Shown in pieces: positions 7,737 through 15,765 of a DNA stretch of 35,967 bases. Source of the stretch: JADHMP01 sp964617385 (GTDB lineage Bacteria; Bacteroidota; Bacteroidia; Flavobacteriales; Flavobacteriaceae); the NCBI GenBank assembly GCA_964617385.1, contig CAZTYX010000007.1, positions 1 through 35,967 of the forward strand, written 5' to 3'. Each line of letters begins with the position of its first letter. The stretch's first letter is position 1. The translations under genes were made by a program, and so were the position numbers. The notes below the pieces were generated by a model, which worked only from the letters and a program-made list of their open reading frames with translations, ran no database searches and was not told the origin of the DNA.

Positions 7737-9104
7737 ATGTATGCCGTATTAGATATTGAGACCACTGGTGGAAAATTTGATGAAGAAGGCATCACAGAAA
7801 TTGCTATATATCAATTTGATGGACAAGAAATTACCGATCAATTTCGCTCGTTGATTAACCCTGAAAGGGAAATACAGCCTTTTGTTGAAAAATTAACAGG
7901 CATCAACGCTAAAATGTTGGTCAATGCACCCAAATTTTATGAAGTGGCCAAACGAATTATAGAAATCACAGAAGATTGTGTTTTGGTGGCTCATAATGCG
8001 GAGTTTGACTGCCGCATTTTACAAACCGAGTTTCGTCGTTTGGGCTATTCCTTTGAACGAAAATCGTTGTGTACTGTATCCCTTTCGCAAACCCTTATGC
8101 CTGATCAAGAGTCCTACAGCTTAGGAAAATTAGTGCGCAGTTTGGGCATTCCCATCACAGATCAACACAGGGCTTATGGTGATGCATTGGCCACATTAAA
8201 ATTGTTTGCCCTTTTACTCGAAAAGGACAGCGAAAAGGTGATTATTAAAGAACATCTCAAAGACACCCCTTTTAGCCGCATATCTGCAAAACACCTCAAA
8301 TTGCTTGAATCACTCCCAACAGCCACGGGCTTGTATTATTTTTATAACCGTAAGCAAGAAATTATTTTTATAGGTAAAAGCAAAAACATTCAAAAGCAAG
8401 TCCAAAATCATTTAACCTTAAGCAGTAAGAAAAATGTGGCTTTGCAAAAGCAATTGCATCATATTAGCCACACCCTTTTGGGCAATGAACTGATTGCCTT
8501 GCTTAAAGAGCAACATGAAATTAAAATTCATAAACCCCGTTTGAATAGAAGTTTTCGTCATTTTTTATATCCTGTAGGTATCCAAATTAACCAACAGTTG
8601 CCCTGGCATACCTTTCAAGTTGAAGCGGTGCAAAAAAATGGAGCCTATTTGGCGCGGTTTAAAAACAAAAAAGAAGCACTTAACCAAATTAAAAACTGGA
8701 CGTTGAACCATCATCTTTGCCCTCGTTCAGAACCGCATTTGTCCGCTAGCAAATGTGAAAATTATGATCAAGAAAAATGCAATGGCGCTTGTTTGGGGCT
8801 CGAACCTGCTTCAGAACACAACCAACGTATCCGAGAAATTTTTTCAGCATGGCAGTATCCCCATGCAGATTTTTTATACATAGACAAAGGGCGCTCGGTT
8901 GGTGAATACAGCTTTCTTTATTTTTCAGAAAACACTTTTAGGGGTTATGGATACTATGAACTGAACCATCAAATTAAAGATCAAAAGCAACTAGAAAAAC
9001 GATTGATTCCTATTAAAGAAAACAAGGATATTAAACAGATTATTTGTAATTTTATTGGACGAAAAAAATACTTGAAAATCATTCCCCTTACCCAACAACA
9101 TTGA
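7737..9104 (+). CDS. DnaQ-like exonuclease fused to a UvrC-like GIY-YIG/iron-sulfur module
   Basis: A 455-residue two-part protein. Residues 1-165 are a DEDDh 3'-5' exonuclease like DNA polymerase III epsilon: D6 and E8 in LDIETTG, D91 in AHNAEFD, and H144/D149 in HRAYGDA. Residues 197-275 resemble the UvrC/Cho GIY-YIG nuclease (GLYYFY, FIGKSKN, LLKEQHEIKIHKP). The usual YIG tyrosine is F211, and the usual catalytic Arg aligns with Q221; the Glu is kept as E258. Further on, cysteines spaced C-x11-C-x7-C-x3-C, ending KCNGACLG, match the UvrC iron-sulfur pattern. A role in DNA repair or proofreading is likely but inferred. The ATG at 7737 starts at the exonuclease strand; an upstream GTG/TTG-type extension overlaps the previous gene. 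Confidence 0.85.
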   Translation: MYAVLDIETTGGKFDEEGITEIAIYQFDGQEITDQFRSLINPEREIQPFVEKLTGINAKMLVNAPKFYEVAKRIIEITEDCVLVAHNAEFDCRILQTEFRRLGYSFERKSLCTVSLSQTLMPDQESYSLGKLVRSLGIPITDQHRAYGDALATLKLFALLLEKDSEKVIIKEHLKDTPFSRISAKHLKLLESLPTATGLYYFYNRKQEIIFIGKSKNIQKQVQNHLTLSSKKNVALQKQLHHISHTLLGNELIALLKEQHEIKIHKPRLNRSFRHFLYPVGIQINQQLPWHTFQVEAVQKNGAYLARFKNKKEALNQIKNWTLNHHLCPRSEPHLSASKCENYDQEKCNGACLGLEPASEHNQRIREIFSAWQYPHADFLYIDKGRSVGEYSFLYFSENTFRGYGYYELNHQIKDQKQLEKRLIPIKENKDIKQIICNFIGRKKYLKIIPLTQQH

Positions 9105-9952
9105 ATTCCCAATCGCCCATAGCGCCCAAAAAAGGGGAATCTTCCTCCTGGAGAGCCAAACTCTATGAAATCATCTATGAAGCGGATACCCCCTTAGGCA
9201 AAGGTTTTGATTTGTTGTTGCTCATTTTCATCTTATTGAGTGTTTTATTGGTGGCATTAGAGAGTGTTACTTGGATAGATGCGCAATATCACGACCAACT
9301 CAATGTGGCAGAATGGGGCATCACTGTTTTGTTTAGTATTGAATATCTGCTACGCATCATATGCGTAAAAAAACCCAGAAGTTATATTTTTAGTTTTTAT
9401 GGGATCATCGATTTATTATCTACGCTCCCAAAATACATTTCTTTGTTCTTTGTGGGCACGCAATCCCTTATTGCACTAAGGGCGCTTAGGCTTTTACGCG
9501 TGTTTCGCATCCTCAAATTGACCCGCTATATAGGAGAATCTAACACTTTGATGTTGGCCTTACGAAAAAGCAGACCAAAAATCTTAGTATTCATGTTTGG
9601 AGTGCTTATTCTCTGTATAATATTTGGCACTATCATGTATTTGATAGAAAGCGATCAAAGTGGGTTTACTAGCATTCCAAGAAGCATTTATTGGTGTATT
9701 GTGACCCTAACCACCGTGGGCTATGGCGATATTGCCCCAGCCACCCCCCTAGGACAATTTTTAGCAGCCATCATCATGATTATGGGATATGGCATTATTG
9801 CCGTGCCAACAGGAATTGTGAGCGCTGAAATTTCTATGAACAAGAAAAATATTCATACCAACACCAAAAGCTGTCCGCATTGCTTAAGCGACACCCATGC
9901 CGATAGCGCCCTTTTTTGTAATCAATGCGGAAACTCTTTACACCATGAATGA
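9101..9952 (+). CDS. voltage-gated potassium channel with C-terminal zinc ribbon
   Basis: A 283-residue six-transmembrane channel. Probable segments: S1 36-54, S2 72-88, S3 98-118, S4 122-142, S5 159-184, S6 215-243. S4 carries a basic residue every third position (R127, R130, R133, R136, K139, R142), the sign of a voltage sensor. The selectivity filter TVGYGD is at 205-210, so potassium selectivity is expected. After S6 the cytosolic tail ends in a C-x2-C-x11-C-x2-C zinc ribbon (C258, C261, C273, C276). The start is TTG, overlapping the upstream TGA stop in TTGA. No ATG occurs until well inside the membrane region, so this start is forced and implies translational coupling. Confidence 0.9.
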   Translation: MNSQSPIAPKKGESSSWRAKLYEIIYEADTPLGKGFDLLLLIFILLSVLLVALESVTWIDAQYHDQLNVAEWGITVLFSIEYLLRIICVKKPRSYIFSFYGIIDLLSTLPKYISLFFVGTQSLIALRALRLLRVFRILKLTRYIGESNTLMLALRKSRPKILVFMFGVLILCIIFGTIMYLIESDQSGFTSIPRSIYWCIVTLTTVGYGDIAPATPLGQFLAAIIMIMGYGIIAVPTGIVSAEISMNKKNIHTNTKSCPHCLSDTHADSALFCNQCGNSLHHE

Positions 9953-10832
9953 AAAAACTATAATTTATGTAGCTGGCCCTACTGCAGTGGGAAAAACCAG
10001 ACTCAGTATTGCCCTTGCCAAATCCTTTAATACCGAAATCATCTCCTGTGATTCACGTCAATTTTACAAAGAAATGAGCATAGGCACAGCAGTTCCTACA
10101 GAAAAAGAAAGAGCAGAAGTGCCCCATCATTTTATTCAACACAAATCGGTTAAAGACATCTATACCGTGGGGGATTATGAAAAAGAAGCCCTTGCTTTAA
10201 CCGAAGAATTATTTAAAAAACACGACACGCTCATTTTGGTTGGAGGTTCTGGCATGTATGCCGATGCGCTTATGTTTGGGTTGGACGATTTTCCGCCCAT
10301 TCCCGCCGAAGTGCGTGAACAACTCAATTTGTTTCGAAGCACTCACGGCATTGAATCATTACAAGATTTGTTGCGCGAAAAAGATCCGGAATATTACCGC
10401 AATGTAGATCGAAATAATCCCCAACGCCTAATCCGCGCACTTGAAGTTTGTAGTGCTGCAGACAAACCCTATTCTTCTTTTTTAGGTAAGGAAAAAAAGC
10501 CAAGACCCTTTGTTTCTAAAATGCTCATTTTGCATTGCCCTAGAAAAATTTTATACGAGAATATCGATAAAAGGGTAGATCAAATGATGGTCAATGGCCT
10601 TGAAGAGGAGGTTAAAATGAATTTGGAATTTAGAAATTATGCCCCTCTAAATAAAGAATTGATGGAATATATTGACGGTAATATCAGTTTAGAAGATGCC
10701 GTTGATTACATCAAACGGAACACAAGACGCTACGCCAAAAGACAAATCACTTGGTTTAAAAAATACGACAATGCCTTTTGTTTTCCTGCAAACACTCCCG
10801 TTGAAGAGGTTTCGCATCTGCTAAAGCAGTAG
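9945..10832 (+). CDS. miaA: tRNA dimethylallyltransferase
   Basis: MiaA adds a dimethylallyl group to A37 of tRNAs that read codons starting with U, the first step of the ms2i6A modification. The 295-residue product shows the P-loop AGPTAVGKTRLS at the N-terminus. The substrate-binding ISCDSRQFYKEM block follows, then VGGSGMYADAL, NPQRLIRALEV, and the C-terminal RRYAKRQITWFKK motif. The ATG at 9945 overlaps the end of the channel gene by eight bases (ATGAATGA). The longer frame from 9897 is only the overlap. It ends the same-strand run that begins at 6105. Confidence 0.96.
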   Translation: MNEKTIIYVAGPTAVGKTRLSIALAKSFNTEIISCDSRQFYKEMSIGTAVPTEKERAEVPHHFIQHKSVKDIYTVGDYEKEALALTEELFKKHDTLILVGGSGMYADALMFGLDDFPPIPAEVREQLNLFRSTHGIESLQDLLREKDPEYYRNVDRNNPQRLIRALEVCSAADKPYSSFLGKEKKPRPFVSKMLILHCPRKILYENIDKRVDQMMVNGLEEEVKMNLEFRNYAPLNKELMEYIDGNISLEDAVDYIKRNTRRYAKRQITWFKKYDNAFCFPANTPVEEVSHLLKQ

Positions 10833-10895
10833 TATAAAGTTTTTACCGTTCATTACGTTGAGGGCCTTTTAGAGCTTTATATTGCTTATAAGCGG

Positions 10896-10903
10896 TATCT
10901 TTG
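10896..10903 (+). promoter_or_regulatory. -7 promoter box TATCTTTG for the lipoprotein hydrolase
   Basis: A perfect TAnnTTTG 25 bases before the ATG at 10929, in the 96-base gap after miaA. A TTG lies upstream at 10882, but the 11-base spacing is too short for a standard -33 element. Confidence 0.5.
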
Positions 10904-10928
10904 TGTATTACCCCAAATCATTAAAACC

Positions 10929-12194
10929 ATGTTCTCAATCCGCCTACAAATCGCATCAATTTTTATCCTTCTTATCACAATAAATTGTTCCAAAGACAAT
11001 GATGTAACCACCGAGCGTAAAACGGAACCCCCTACTCCAACAACCGAAACGGCTCAACCAGCAGTGGAGCAAACCTCGGAACCGACTCCCGAAAGCAATT
11101 TGATAAATGCCTCAGATCATTATCAATTTACGGGTCGAATATTAGAGGTCATTGCCAAAGGGAATACTGATTATCCTTTAGATTTTACATTTCATACAGT
11201 TAATGCCATTAAGATTGTCTACAATACGCTAGACCATAATCAAGAAAAAACCGTGGCTTCTGGTGTGTTGCTTCTACCCGAAAAAACAGGCAATCTCCCG
11301 CTATTATCGCTTCAACACGGCACCCTTTTAGATCCTAAAATGCCTCCCTCAAAAAGCAAATTAGGAAACAATGAACTTACATTGGCAGCCATTTTAGCCA
11401 GTGCTGGCATCATTACCTTTGTGCCTGATTATTTAGGCTATGGCAATTCAACCCTTCCCACCCACCCCTTTGAACACAGAGCAACACTAGCCCAAGCTTC
11501 CTATGATATGATTAAAGCGGCAAAACATTATTTAGAACAAAACAACATTGCCACTAACGATAGCCTCTACATTGCTGGCTATTCAGAAGGAGGGTTTGCC
11601 ACAATTGCTTTGCAGCAAAAACTGGAAGCAGAAAAAGAAATCCAACTTATTCAGAGTTATGCAGGAGCTGGAGCCTACAACAAAACCGCATTTACTAAAA
11701 TGATTTTAGAAGCCGAAGAAGAACAACCCCATATGGGGTATTATTTATGGGTTCTGTATTCGTATAATTATCTATATAAAGATCTCAATCGGCCATGGTC
11801 TGCCTATGTGAATGAACCCTATGCTTCTAAATTGAGTGCTGTTGAAGAATTCTATGCCCCAATAGCAGATTCACTCATCATCGGAAAAGTGGATGAACTG
11901 TTTCATTCAGAATTTATATCAGGAGTCATTAATGAAACAGACACTGCCTTTTTAAAAGCATTAGAAGACAATAGCGTATATGACTGGAAACCCACAAACC
12001 CTATTGCACTTTTTCATTCCAAAAGCGATAGTTTAGTGGATATTAGCAATTCAGAATCTATGATGAAAGCCATTGAAAATAAGGGAGGTGACATTTCACT
12101 GCACCTATTGGATGCTGAAAATCATGGCGCCGCTGCCATTCCGTTTTATTTGGCAGTTTTAAATGATATTATGGAAAAGCATCCACAAAAATAA
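10929..12194 (+). CDS. secreted lipoprotein alpha/beta hydrolase
   Basis: The 421-residue product begins with a hydrophobic signal ending ITINC (Cys20). The Asn before the Cys is unusual for a lipobox, but the position and the following SKDND fit a Bacteroidota lipoprotein. A Pro/Thr/Glu-rich linker spans about 30-58. The hydrolase fold then shows an oxyanion-type LQHG (near 130), DYLGYGNS, and the nucleophile elbow GYSEGG with Ser219. The acid is probably in HSKSDSLVD (367 or 371) and the His in AENHG (H399). The layout resembles secretory lipases and related carboxylic ester hydrolases; the substrate is not determinable. It stands alone between miaA and the convergent purC. Confidence 0.85.
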   Translation: MFSIRLQIASIFILLITINCSKDNDVTTERKTEPPTPTTETAQPAVEQTSEPTPESNLINASDHYQFTGRILEVIAKGNTDYPLDFTFHTVNAIKIVYNTLDHNQEKTVASGVLLLPEKTGNLPLLSLQHGTLLDPKMPPSKSKLGNNELTLAAILASAGIITFVPDYLGYGNSTLPTHPFEHRATLAQASYDMIKAAKHYLEQNNIATNDSLYIAGYSEGGFATIALQQKLEAEKEIQLIQSYAGAGAYNKTAFTKMILEAEEEQPHMGYYLWVLYSYNYLYKDLNRPWSAYVNEPYASKLSAVEEFYAPIADSLIIGKVDELFHSEFISGVINETDTAFLKALEDNSVYDWKPTNPIALFHSKSDSLVDISNSESMMKAIENKGGDISLHLLDAENHGAAAIPFYLAVLNDIMEKHPQK

Positions 12195-12207
12195 ATGGCG
12201 TTTATTT
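12189..12207. terminator. bidirectional terminator-like hairpin between hydrolase and purC
   Basis: AAATAAA and TTTATTT form a perfect 7-bp stem around TGGCG between two convergent stop codons. On the minus strand a run of T continues from the right-hand arm. It is AT-rich but well placed, and only seven bases separate the two genes. Confidence 0.4.
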
Positions 12208-13146
12208 AATAAAATATTGAGTCAATGCTGTCTCAATTCGGGCTGCAATATCGGAGGTGTTGGCTGGTTCAAAGGATTTTCCAATAATTTTTTCGTAAAG
12301 CTCAATATAGCGCTTCGAAACACTGTCAACAAAAGCTTCATCCATGGGGGGTACTTGCTGTCCAGACAAGCCTTGAAAGCCATTTTGAATAAGCCACTGC
12401 CGCACAAATTCTTTAGACAATTGCTTTTGGGGCAACTTTTGTTCTTGCAGAGAAGCATATGTGTTTTGATAGAAATAGCGAGAAGAATCTGGTGTATGAA
12501 TTTCATCAATCAACATAATTTCACCCTGTTTATTTTTACCAAACTCATATTTAGTGTCTACTAAAATTAATCCTTGTTTTGCAGCCAAGGCTGTACCCCG
12601 TTCAAAAAGTTGTCGGGTATAGGTTTCTAATTGCACATAATCCGCTTCGGCAACAATGCCTCGGGCTATTATTTCTTCACGTGAAATATCTTCATCATGC
12701 CCTTCTTCAGCTTTGGTGGCTGGAGTGATTATCGGTTCAGGAAAACGTTCATTTTCTATCATGCCTTCGGGCATTGCAACCCCACACAAAATACGCTTGC
12801 CTGCTTTGTATTCTCTTGCGGCATGTCCAGTCAAATAGCCTCTAATTACCATTTCTACCTTAAACGGCTCACATGCCACGCCCACAGAAACATTAGGATC
12901 TGGACTGTCTTGTAACCAATTGGGCACAATATCTGCTGTGGCCGCCAACATATGCGTTGCAATTTGATTTAAAATTTGTCCTTTATGCGGAATGCCCTTC
13001 GGCAAAACCACATCAAAAGCAGAAATACGATCAGTGGCTACCATAACCAACAAATCGTTTGCCAAACGATAGACCTCTCTTACTTTTCCGGTATATTTTG
13101 ATTGTTGATTGGGGAGGTTTAAATGGGTTTCTATGAGTGTGTTCAT
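12202..13146 (-). CDS. purC: SAICAR synthase (phosphoribosylaminoimidazole-succinocarboxamide synthase)
   Basis: PurC ligates aspartate to CAIR with ATP in de novo purine synthesis. The product is 314 residues, the longer form found in Bacteroidota and yeast. Signatures: YTGKVREVYRL (18-28), VATDRISAFDVVLP, the VEMVIRGYLTGHAAREY block, and the acidic metal-binding LILVDTKYEFG followed by LIDEIHTPDSSR. The ATG at 13146 lies two bases after the phoH stop, so the two genes are co-transcribed. It is convergent with the hydrolase gene. Confidence 0.96.
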   Translation of the reverse strand: MNTLIETHLNLPNQQSKYTGKVREVYRLANDLLVMVATDRISAFDVVLPKGIPHKGQILNQIATHMLAATADIVPNWLQDSPDPNVSVGVACEPFKVEMVIRGYLTGHAAREYKAGKRILCGVAMPEGMIENERFPEPIITPATKAEEGHDEDISREEIIARGIVAEADYVQLETYTRQLFERGTALAAKQGLILVDTKYEFGKNKQGEIMLIDEIHTPDSSRYFYQNTYASLQEQKLPQKQLSKEFVRQWLIQNGFQGLSGQQVPPMDEAFVDSVSKRYIELYEKIIGKSFEPANTSDIAARIETALTQYFIK

Positions 13147-13148
13147 GA

Positions 13149-14147
13149 TTAATTTTCGTGTTCAATTTGTTTGTAGGCATCAATAACCTTTTTAACTAAG
13201 GGATGGCGAATCACGTCTTTATCATCTAAATAAATTATACTAATTCCGGGGGTGTCTTTTAAAATCAATACAGCTTCTTTTAGACCAGATATAACCCGTC
13301 GAGGCAAATCAATTTGACCCGGATCTCCGGTTAGCATAAACTTGGCATTTTTACCCATACGCGTTAAAAACATTTTCATTTGTGCATGGGTGGTGTTTTG
13401 AGCTTCATCCAGTATCACAAAGGCATTGTCTAGGGTGCGGCCACGCATAAAGGCCAAAGGTGCAATTTGAATGGTACCTTTTTCTAGATGCTGCAAAAGT
13501 TTTTCATGGGGAATCATATCACGCAAGGCATCATATAGAGGCTGCATATAGGGGTCTAATTTTTCTTTTAGATCACCAGGCAAAAACCCTAAATTTTCTC
13601 CCGCTTCAACAGCCGGGCGGGTCAAAATGATTCGGCTAACACGTTTTTCTTTTAGCGCTTGAACCGCCAAAGCAACTCCCGTATAGGTTTTTCCAGTTCC
13701 AGCAGGACCAATAGCAAACAACATGTCATTTTTCTGAACCGCTTCCACCAAACGCTTTTGATTAAAGGTTTTCGCCTTAATTATTTTTCCTCCAACACCA
13801 TGCATAATCACTGCCTCTGAACCCTCTTCGGGTGAAAAAAGTTCGTTGGGATTGAATTGAACTATGCGTTCAATCACCTCTTCATTCAATGTATTGTATT
13901 TTGCAAAATGAAGCAACAACATATTGAATTTGGATTCAAAATCTTCAATTAATTCGGGTGGTCCATAGGCCTTAAGAGTAGCACCGCGGGCAACAAGCTT
14001 AAGCTTGGGATAGTAGGATCGAATTTTTTCTAGAAAACGGTTTTGGCTACCAAAAAATTCTTGTGGATTGACATCAGTCAGTTCAATTTTGATTTCGTTC
14101 AAGTCTAAGTCCGTTAAAAAATTTATTTTTGTTGTATCTGAGTTCAC
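13149..14147 (-). CDS. PhoH-family ATPase
   Basis: PhoH proteins are P-loop ATPases related to the helicase superfamily; many are linked to RNA metabolism but the cellular role is unsettled. The 332-residue product has an N-terminal RNA-binding-like region, Walker A GPAGTGKT (near 145), LTRPAVEAGE, Walker B FVILDEAQNTT and the family motif MLTGDPGQIDLP. The first possible start is GTG at 14147. An in-frame TTG further in would give the shorter N-terminus NEIKIELTDVNPQEFFG, which resembles the usual family start, so the true start is uncertain by about 15 residues. It is first in a two-gene unit with purC and divergent from the SAM hydrolase. Confidence 0.93.
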   Translation of the reverse strand: MNSDTTKINFLTDLDLNEIKIELTDVNPQEFFGSQNRFLEKIRSYYPKLKLVARGATLKAYGPPELIEDFESKFNMLLLHFAKYNTLNEEVIERIVQFNPNELFSPEEGSEAVIMHGVGGKIIKAKTFNQKRLVEAVQKNDMLFAIGPAGTGKTYTGVALAVQALKEKRVSRIILTRPAVEAGENLGFLPGDLKEKLDPYMQPLYDALRDMIPHEKLLQHLEKGTIQIAPLAFMRGRTLDNAFVILDEAQNTTHAQMKMFLTRMGKNAKFMLTGDPGQIDLPRRVISGLKEAVLILKDTPGISIIYLDDKDVIRHPLVKKVIDAYKQIEHEN

Positions 14148-14149
14148 TA

Positions 14150-14176
14150 TAAAAATAGATATTTTTTCTATGCCAA
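14150..14176 (-). promoter_or_regulatory. possible phoH promoter
   Basis: On the minus strand a TTG (14174-14176) is followed after 16 bases by TATTTTTA (14150-14157), which matches five of the six fixed positions of TAnnTTTG. It ends two bases before the GTG start. If it is used, the message would be leaderless from GTG or would initiate at the inner TTG. Confidence 0.28.
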
Positions 14177-14198
14177 TGCAAACCCTTGCACTTCCTTT

Positions 14199-15029
14199 AT
14201 GAACATCGTTACATTAACCACCGATTTTGGATTAAAAGACTTTTCTGTGGGGGTGACCAAGGCAGCACTCATGCAACGGATTGAAGGGGTTCAGATTGTT
14301 GATATTTCACATCAAATCAGTCCGTTTAATTTGGCTGAAGCAGCCTATATTCTCAAACACAGCTACAGCGCCTTTCCAAAAGGCAGCATTCATATTGTGG
14401 GCATAGAATCTGAGCAAACCCCTGAAAATCAACATTTGGCTATGGCCTTTAATGGTCATTATTTTATTGGGGCTAACAACGGCATTTTTTCATTGCTTAT
14501 GGAAGAGCAAAAAGCTGAAAAAATTGTTGAAATAAATATTCATAACAACATTATCAGTAGTTTTCCTGTTTTGGACACTTTTGTTCAAATTGCTGCCCAC
14601 TTGTCTCAAAAGGGCACCTTAGAAGTGGTGGGAAGACCACTCAAAAAAATTAAGGAATTAACCAACATCAAACCGGTGGTTGATCCTGAAAAAAAACAAC
14701 TGCTAGGAAGTGTGATCTATATCGACAATTATGGAAACATCATCACTAACATCACCCAAAAGCTATTTCAATCAATTGGCAAAACGCGCCCATTCACCAT
14801 TTTTGCTCGAAATGTGAAATTCAAAAAAATTCACGCCTCATACAGCGACGCTATCGATTGGTCGTTACCCAAAGAAAAACGGCAAGAAGACGGTAAGAAA
14901 ATAGCCCTATTCAATAGTGCTGGCCATTTGGAATTGGCCCTATATAAAAGTAATCCCACCACTGTTGGAGGTGCCAACAGCCTTTTTGGTTTAACCTATC
15001 GAGACGTAATAACCATTCAATTTCAATAA
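14199..15029 (+). CDS. S-adenosyl-L-methionine hydrolase (DUF62 / SAM hydroxide adenosyltransferase)
   Basis: This family is related to the fluorinase and chlorinase enzymes, but most bacterial members split SAM with water into adenosine and methionine. The 276-residue product has the N-terminal TLTTDFGLKDFSVG signature, the FIGANNGIFSLL block, and the C-terminal YIDNYGNIITNI motif with the residues that bind adenosine and ribose. The halide-binding features of true halogenases cannot be judged here; hydrolase is the safer call. gldF starts one base after its stop, so it heads an operon with gldF and gldG. Confidence 0.88.
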   Translation: MNIVTLTTDFGLKDFSVGVTKAALMQRIEGVQIVDISHQISPFNLAEAAYILKHSYSAFPKGSIHIVGIESEQTPENQHLAMAFNGHYFIGANNGIFSLLMEEQKAEKIVEINIHNNIISSFPVLDTFVQIAAHLSQKGTLEVVGRPLKKIKELTNIKPVVDPEKKQLLGSVIYIDNYGNIITNITQKLFQSIGKTRPFTIFARNVKFKKIHASYSDAIDWSLPKEKRQEDGKKIALFNSAGHLELALYKSNPTTVGGANSLFGLTYRDVITIQFQ

Positions 15030-15030
15030 T

Positions 15031-15765
15031 ATGAAAAGTATTTATTTAAAAGAATTACGTTTCTTTTCTGGGGGATTGATTGGCTACCTAATTGTTGGGG
15101 CATTTTTAATTTTAAACGCACTGCTCCTTTGGTTTTTAGAATCAAACAGTAATATTTTAATAACCCAAATTGCCGTATTAGATTCCTTTTTTATCGGCTC
15201 AGCATGGTTGTTCATTTTTGTGATTCCTGCCTTGTGTATGGGAAGTTTTTCAGAAGAAATAAGGAGTGGCACCTTAGAATTACTCTTAACCAAACCCATC
15301 AAAATACATACGCTAGTTTTGGCCAAATGGTTGGCTACCATCACACTTATTGTAATTGCTTTGCTTCCCACAACCCTAAACGCTTACGTGGTTTCACAGC
15401 TCTTGCCTGAGGGGTTAAACTTAGATTTTGGGCGAATTGTTAGTGGCTATTTGGGACTGCTTTTATTGGCCCTCACCTTTAGTGGTATTACGCTTTTTTT
15501 CTCTACCGCTTTTTCAAACCAAGTAACGGTTTTTGTTGCAGCAACACTGGCCTGTTTTGTGCATTATTATGTCTGGGGGCAATTAGCAGTGGCTACAAAT
15601 AACCAATGGCTTTTTGGGCAGCTCACTTTTTTAGGTCTAGAAAGTCATCTCAACCAATTTAGCAGTGGTTTAATTAATTACAATAGCTTGATTTATTTTC
15701 TTTTGCATTTGCTGCTTTTATTGTATGTGACACAACGTAACATCAAAAGACGATTAGAAATATGA
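15031..15765 (+). CDS. gldF: gliding-motility ABC transporter permease GldF
   Basis: GldF is the membrane permease that, with the ATPase GldA and the accessory protein GldG, forms an ABC transporter linked to flavobacterial gliding. The 244-residue product opens with the typical permease start MKSIYLKELRFFSGGLIGYL. It has about six membrane segments (approximately 16-38, 50-75, 100-122, 138-160, 165-185, 217-238). The cytosolic loop EEIRSGTLELLLTKPI is characteristic of ABC-2-type permeases and contacts the ATPase. It lies one base after the SAM hydrolase and overlaps gldG by four bases (ATGA). gldA is not in the window, which is usual for this lineage. Confidence 0.93.
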   Translation: MKSIYLKELRFFSGGLIGYLIVGAFLILNALLLWFLESNSNILITQIAVLDSFFIGSAWLFIFVIPALCMGSFSEEIRSGTLELLLTKPIKIHTLVLAKWLATITLIVIALLPTTLNAYVVSQLLPEGLNLDFGRIVSGYLGLLLLALTFSGITLFFSTAFSNQVTVFVAATLACFVHYYVWGQLAVATNNQWLFGQLTFLGLESHLNQFSSGLINYNSLIYFLLHLLLLLYVTQRNIKRRLEI

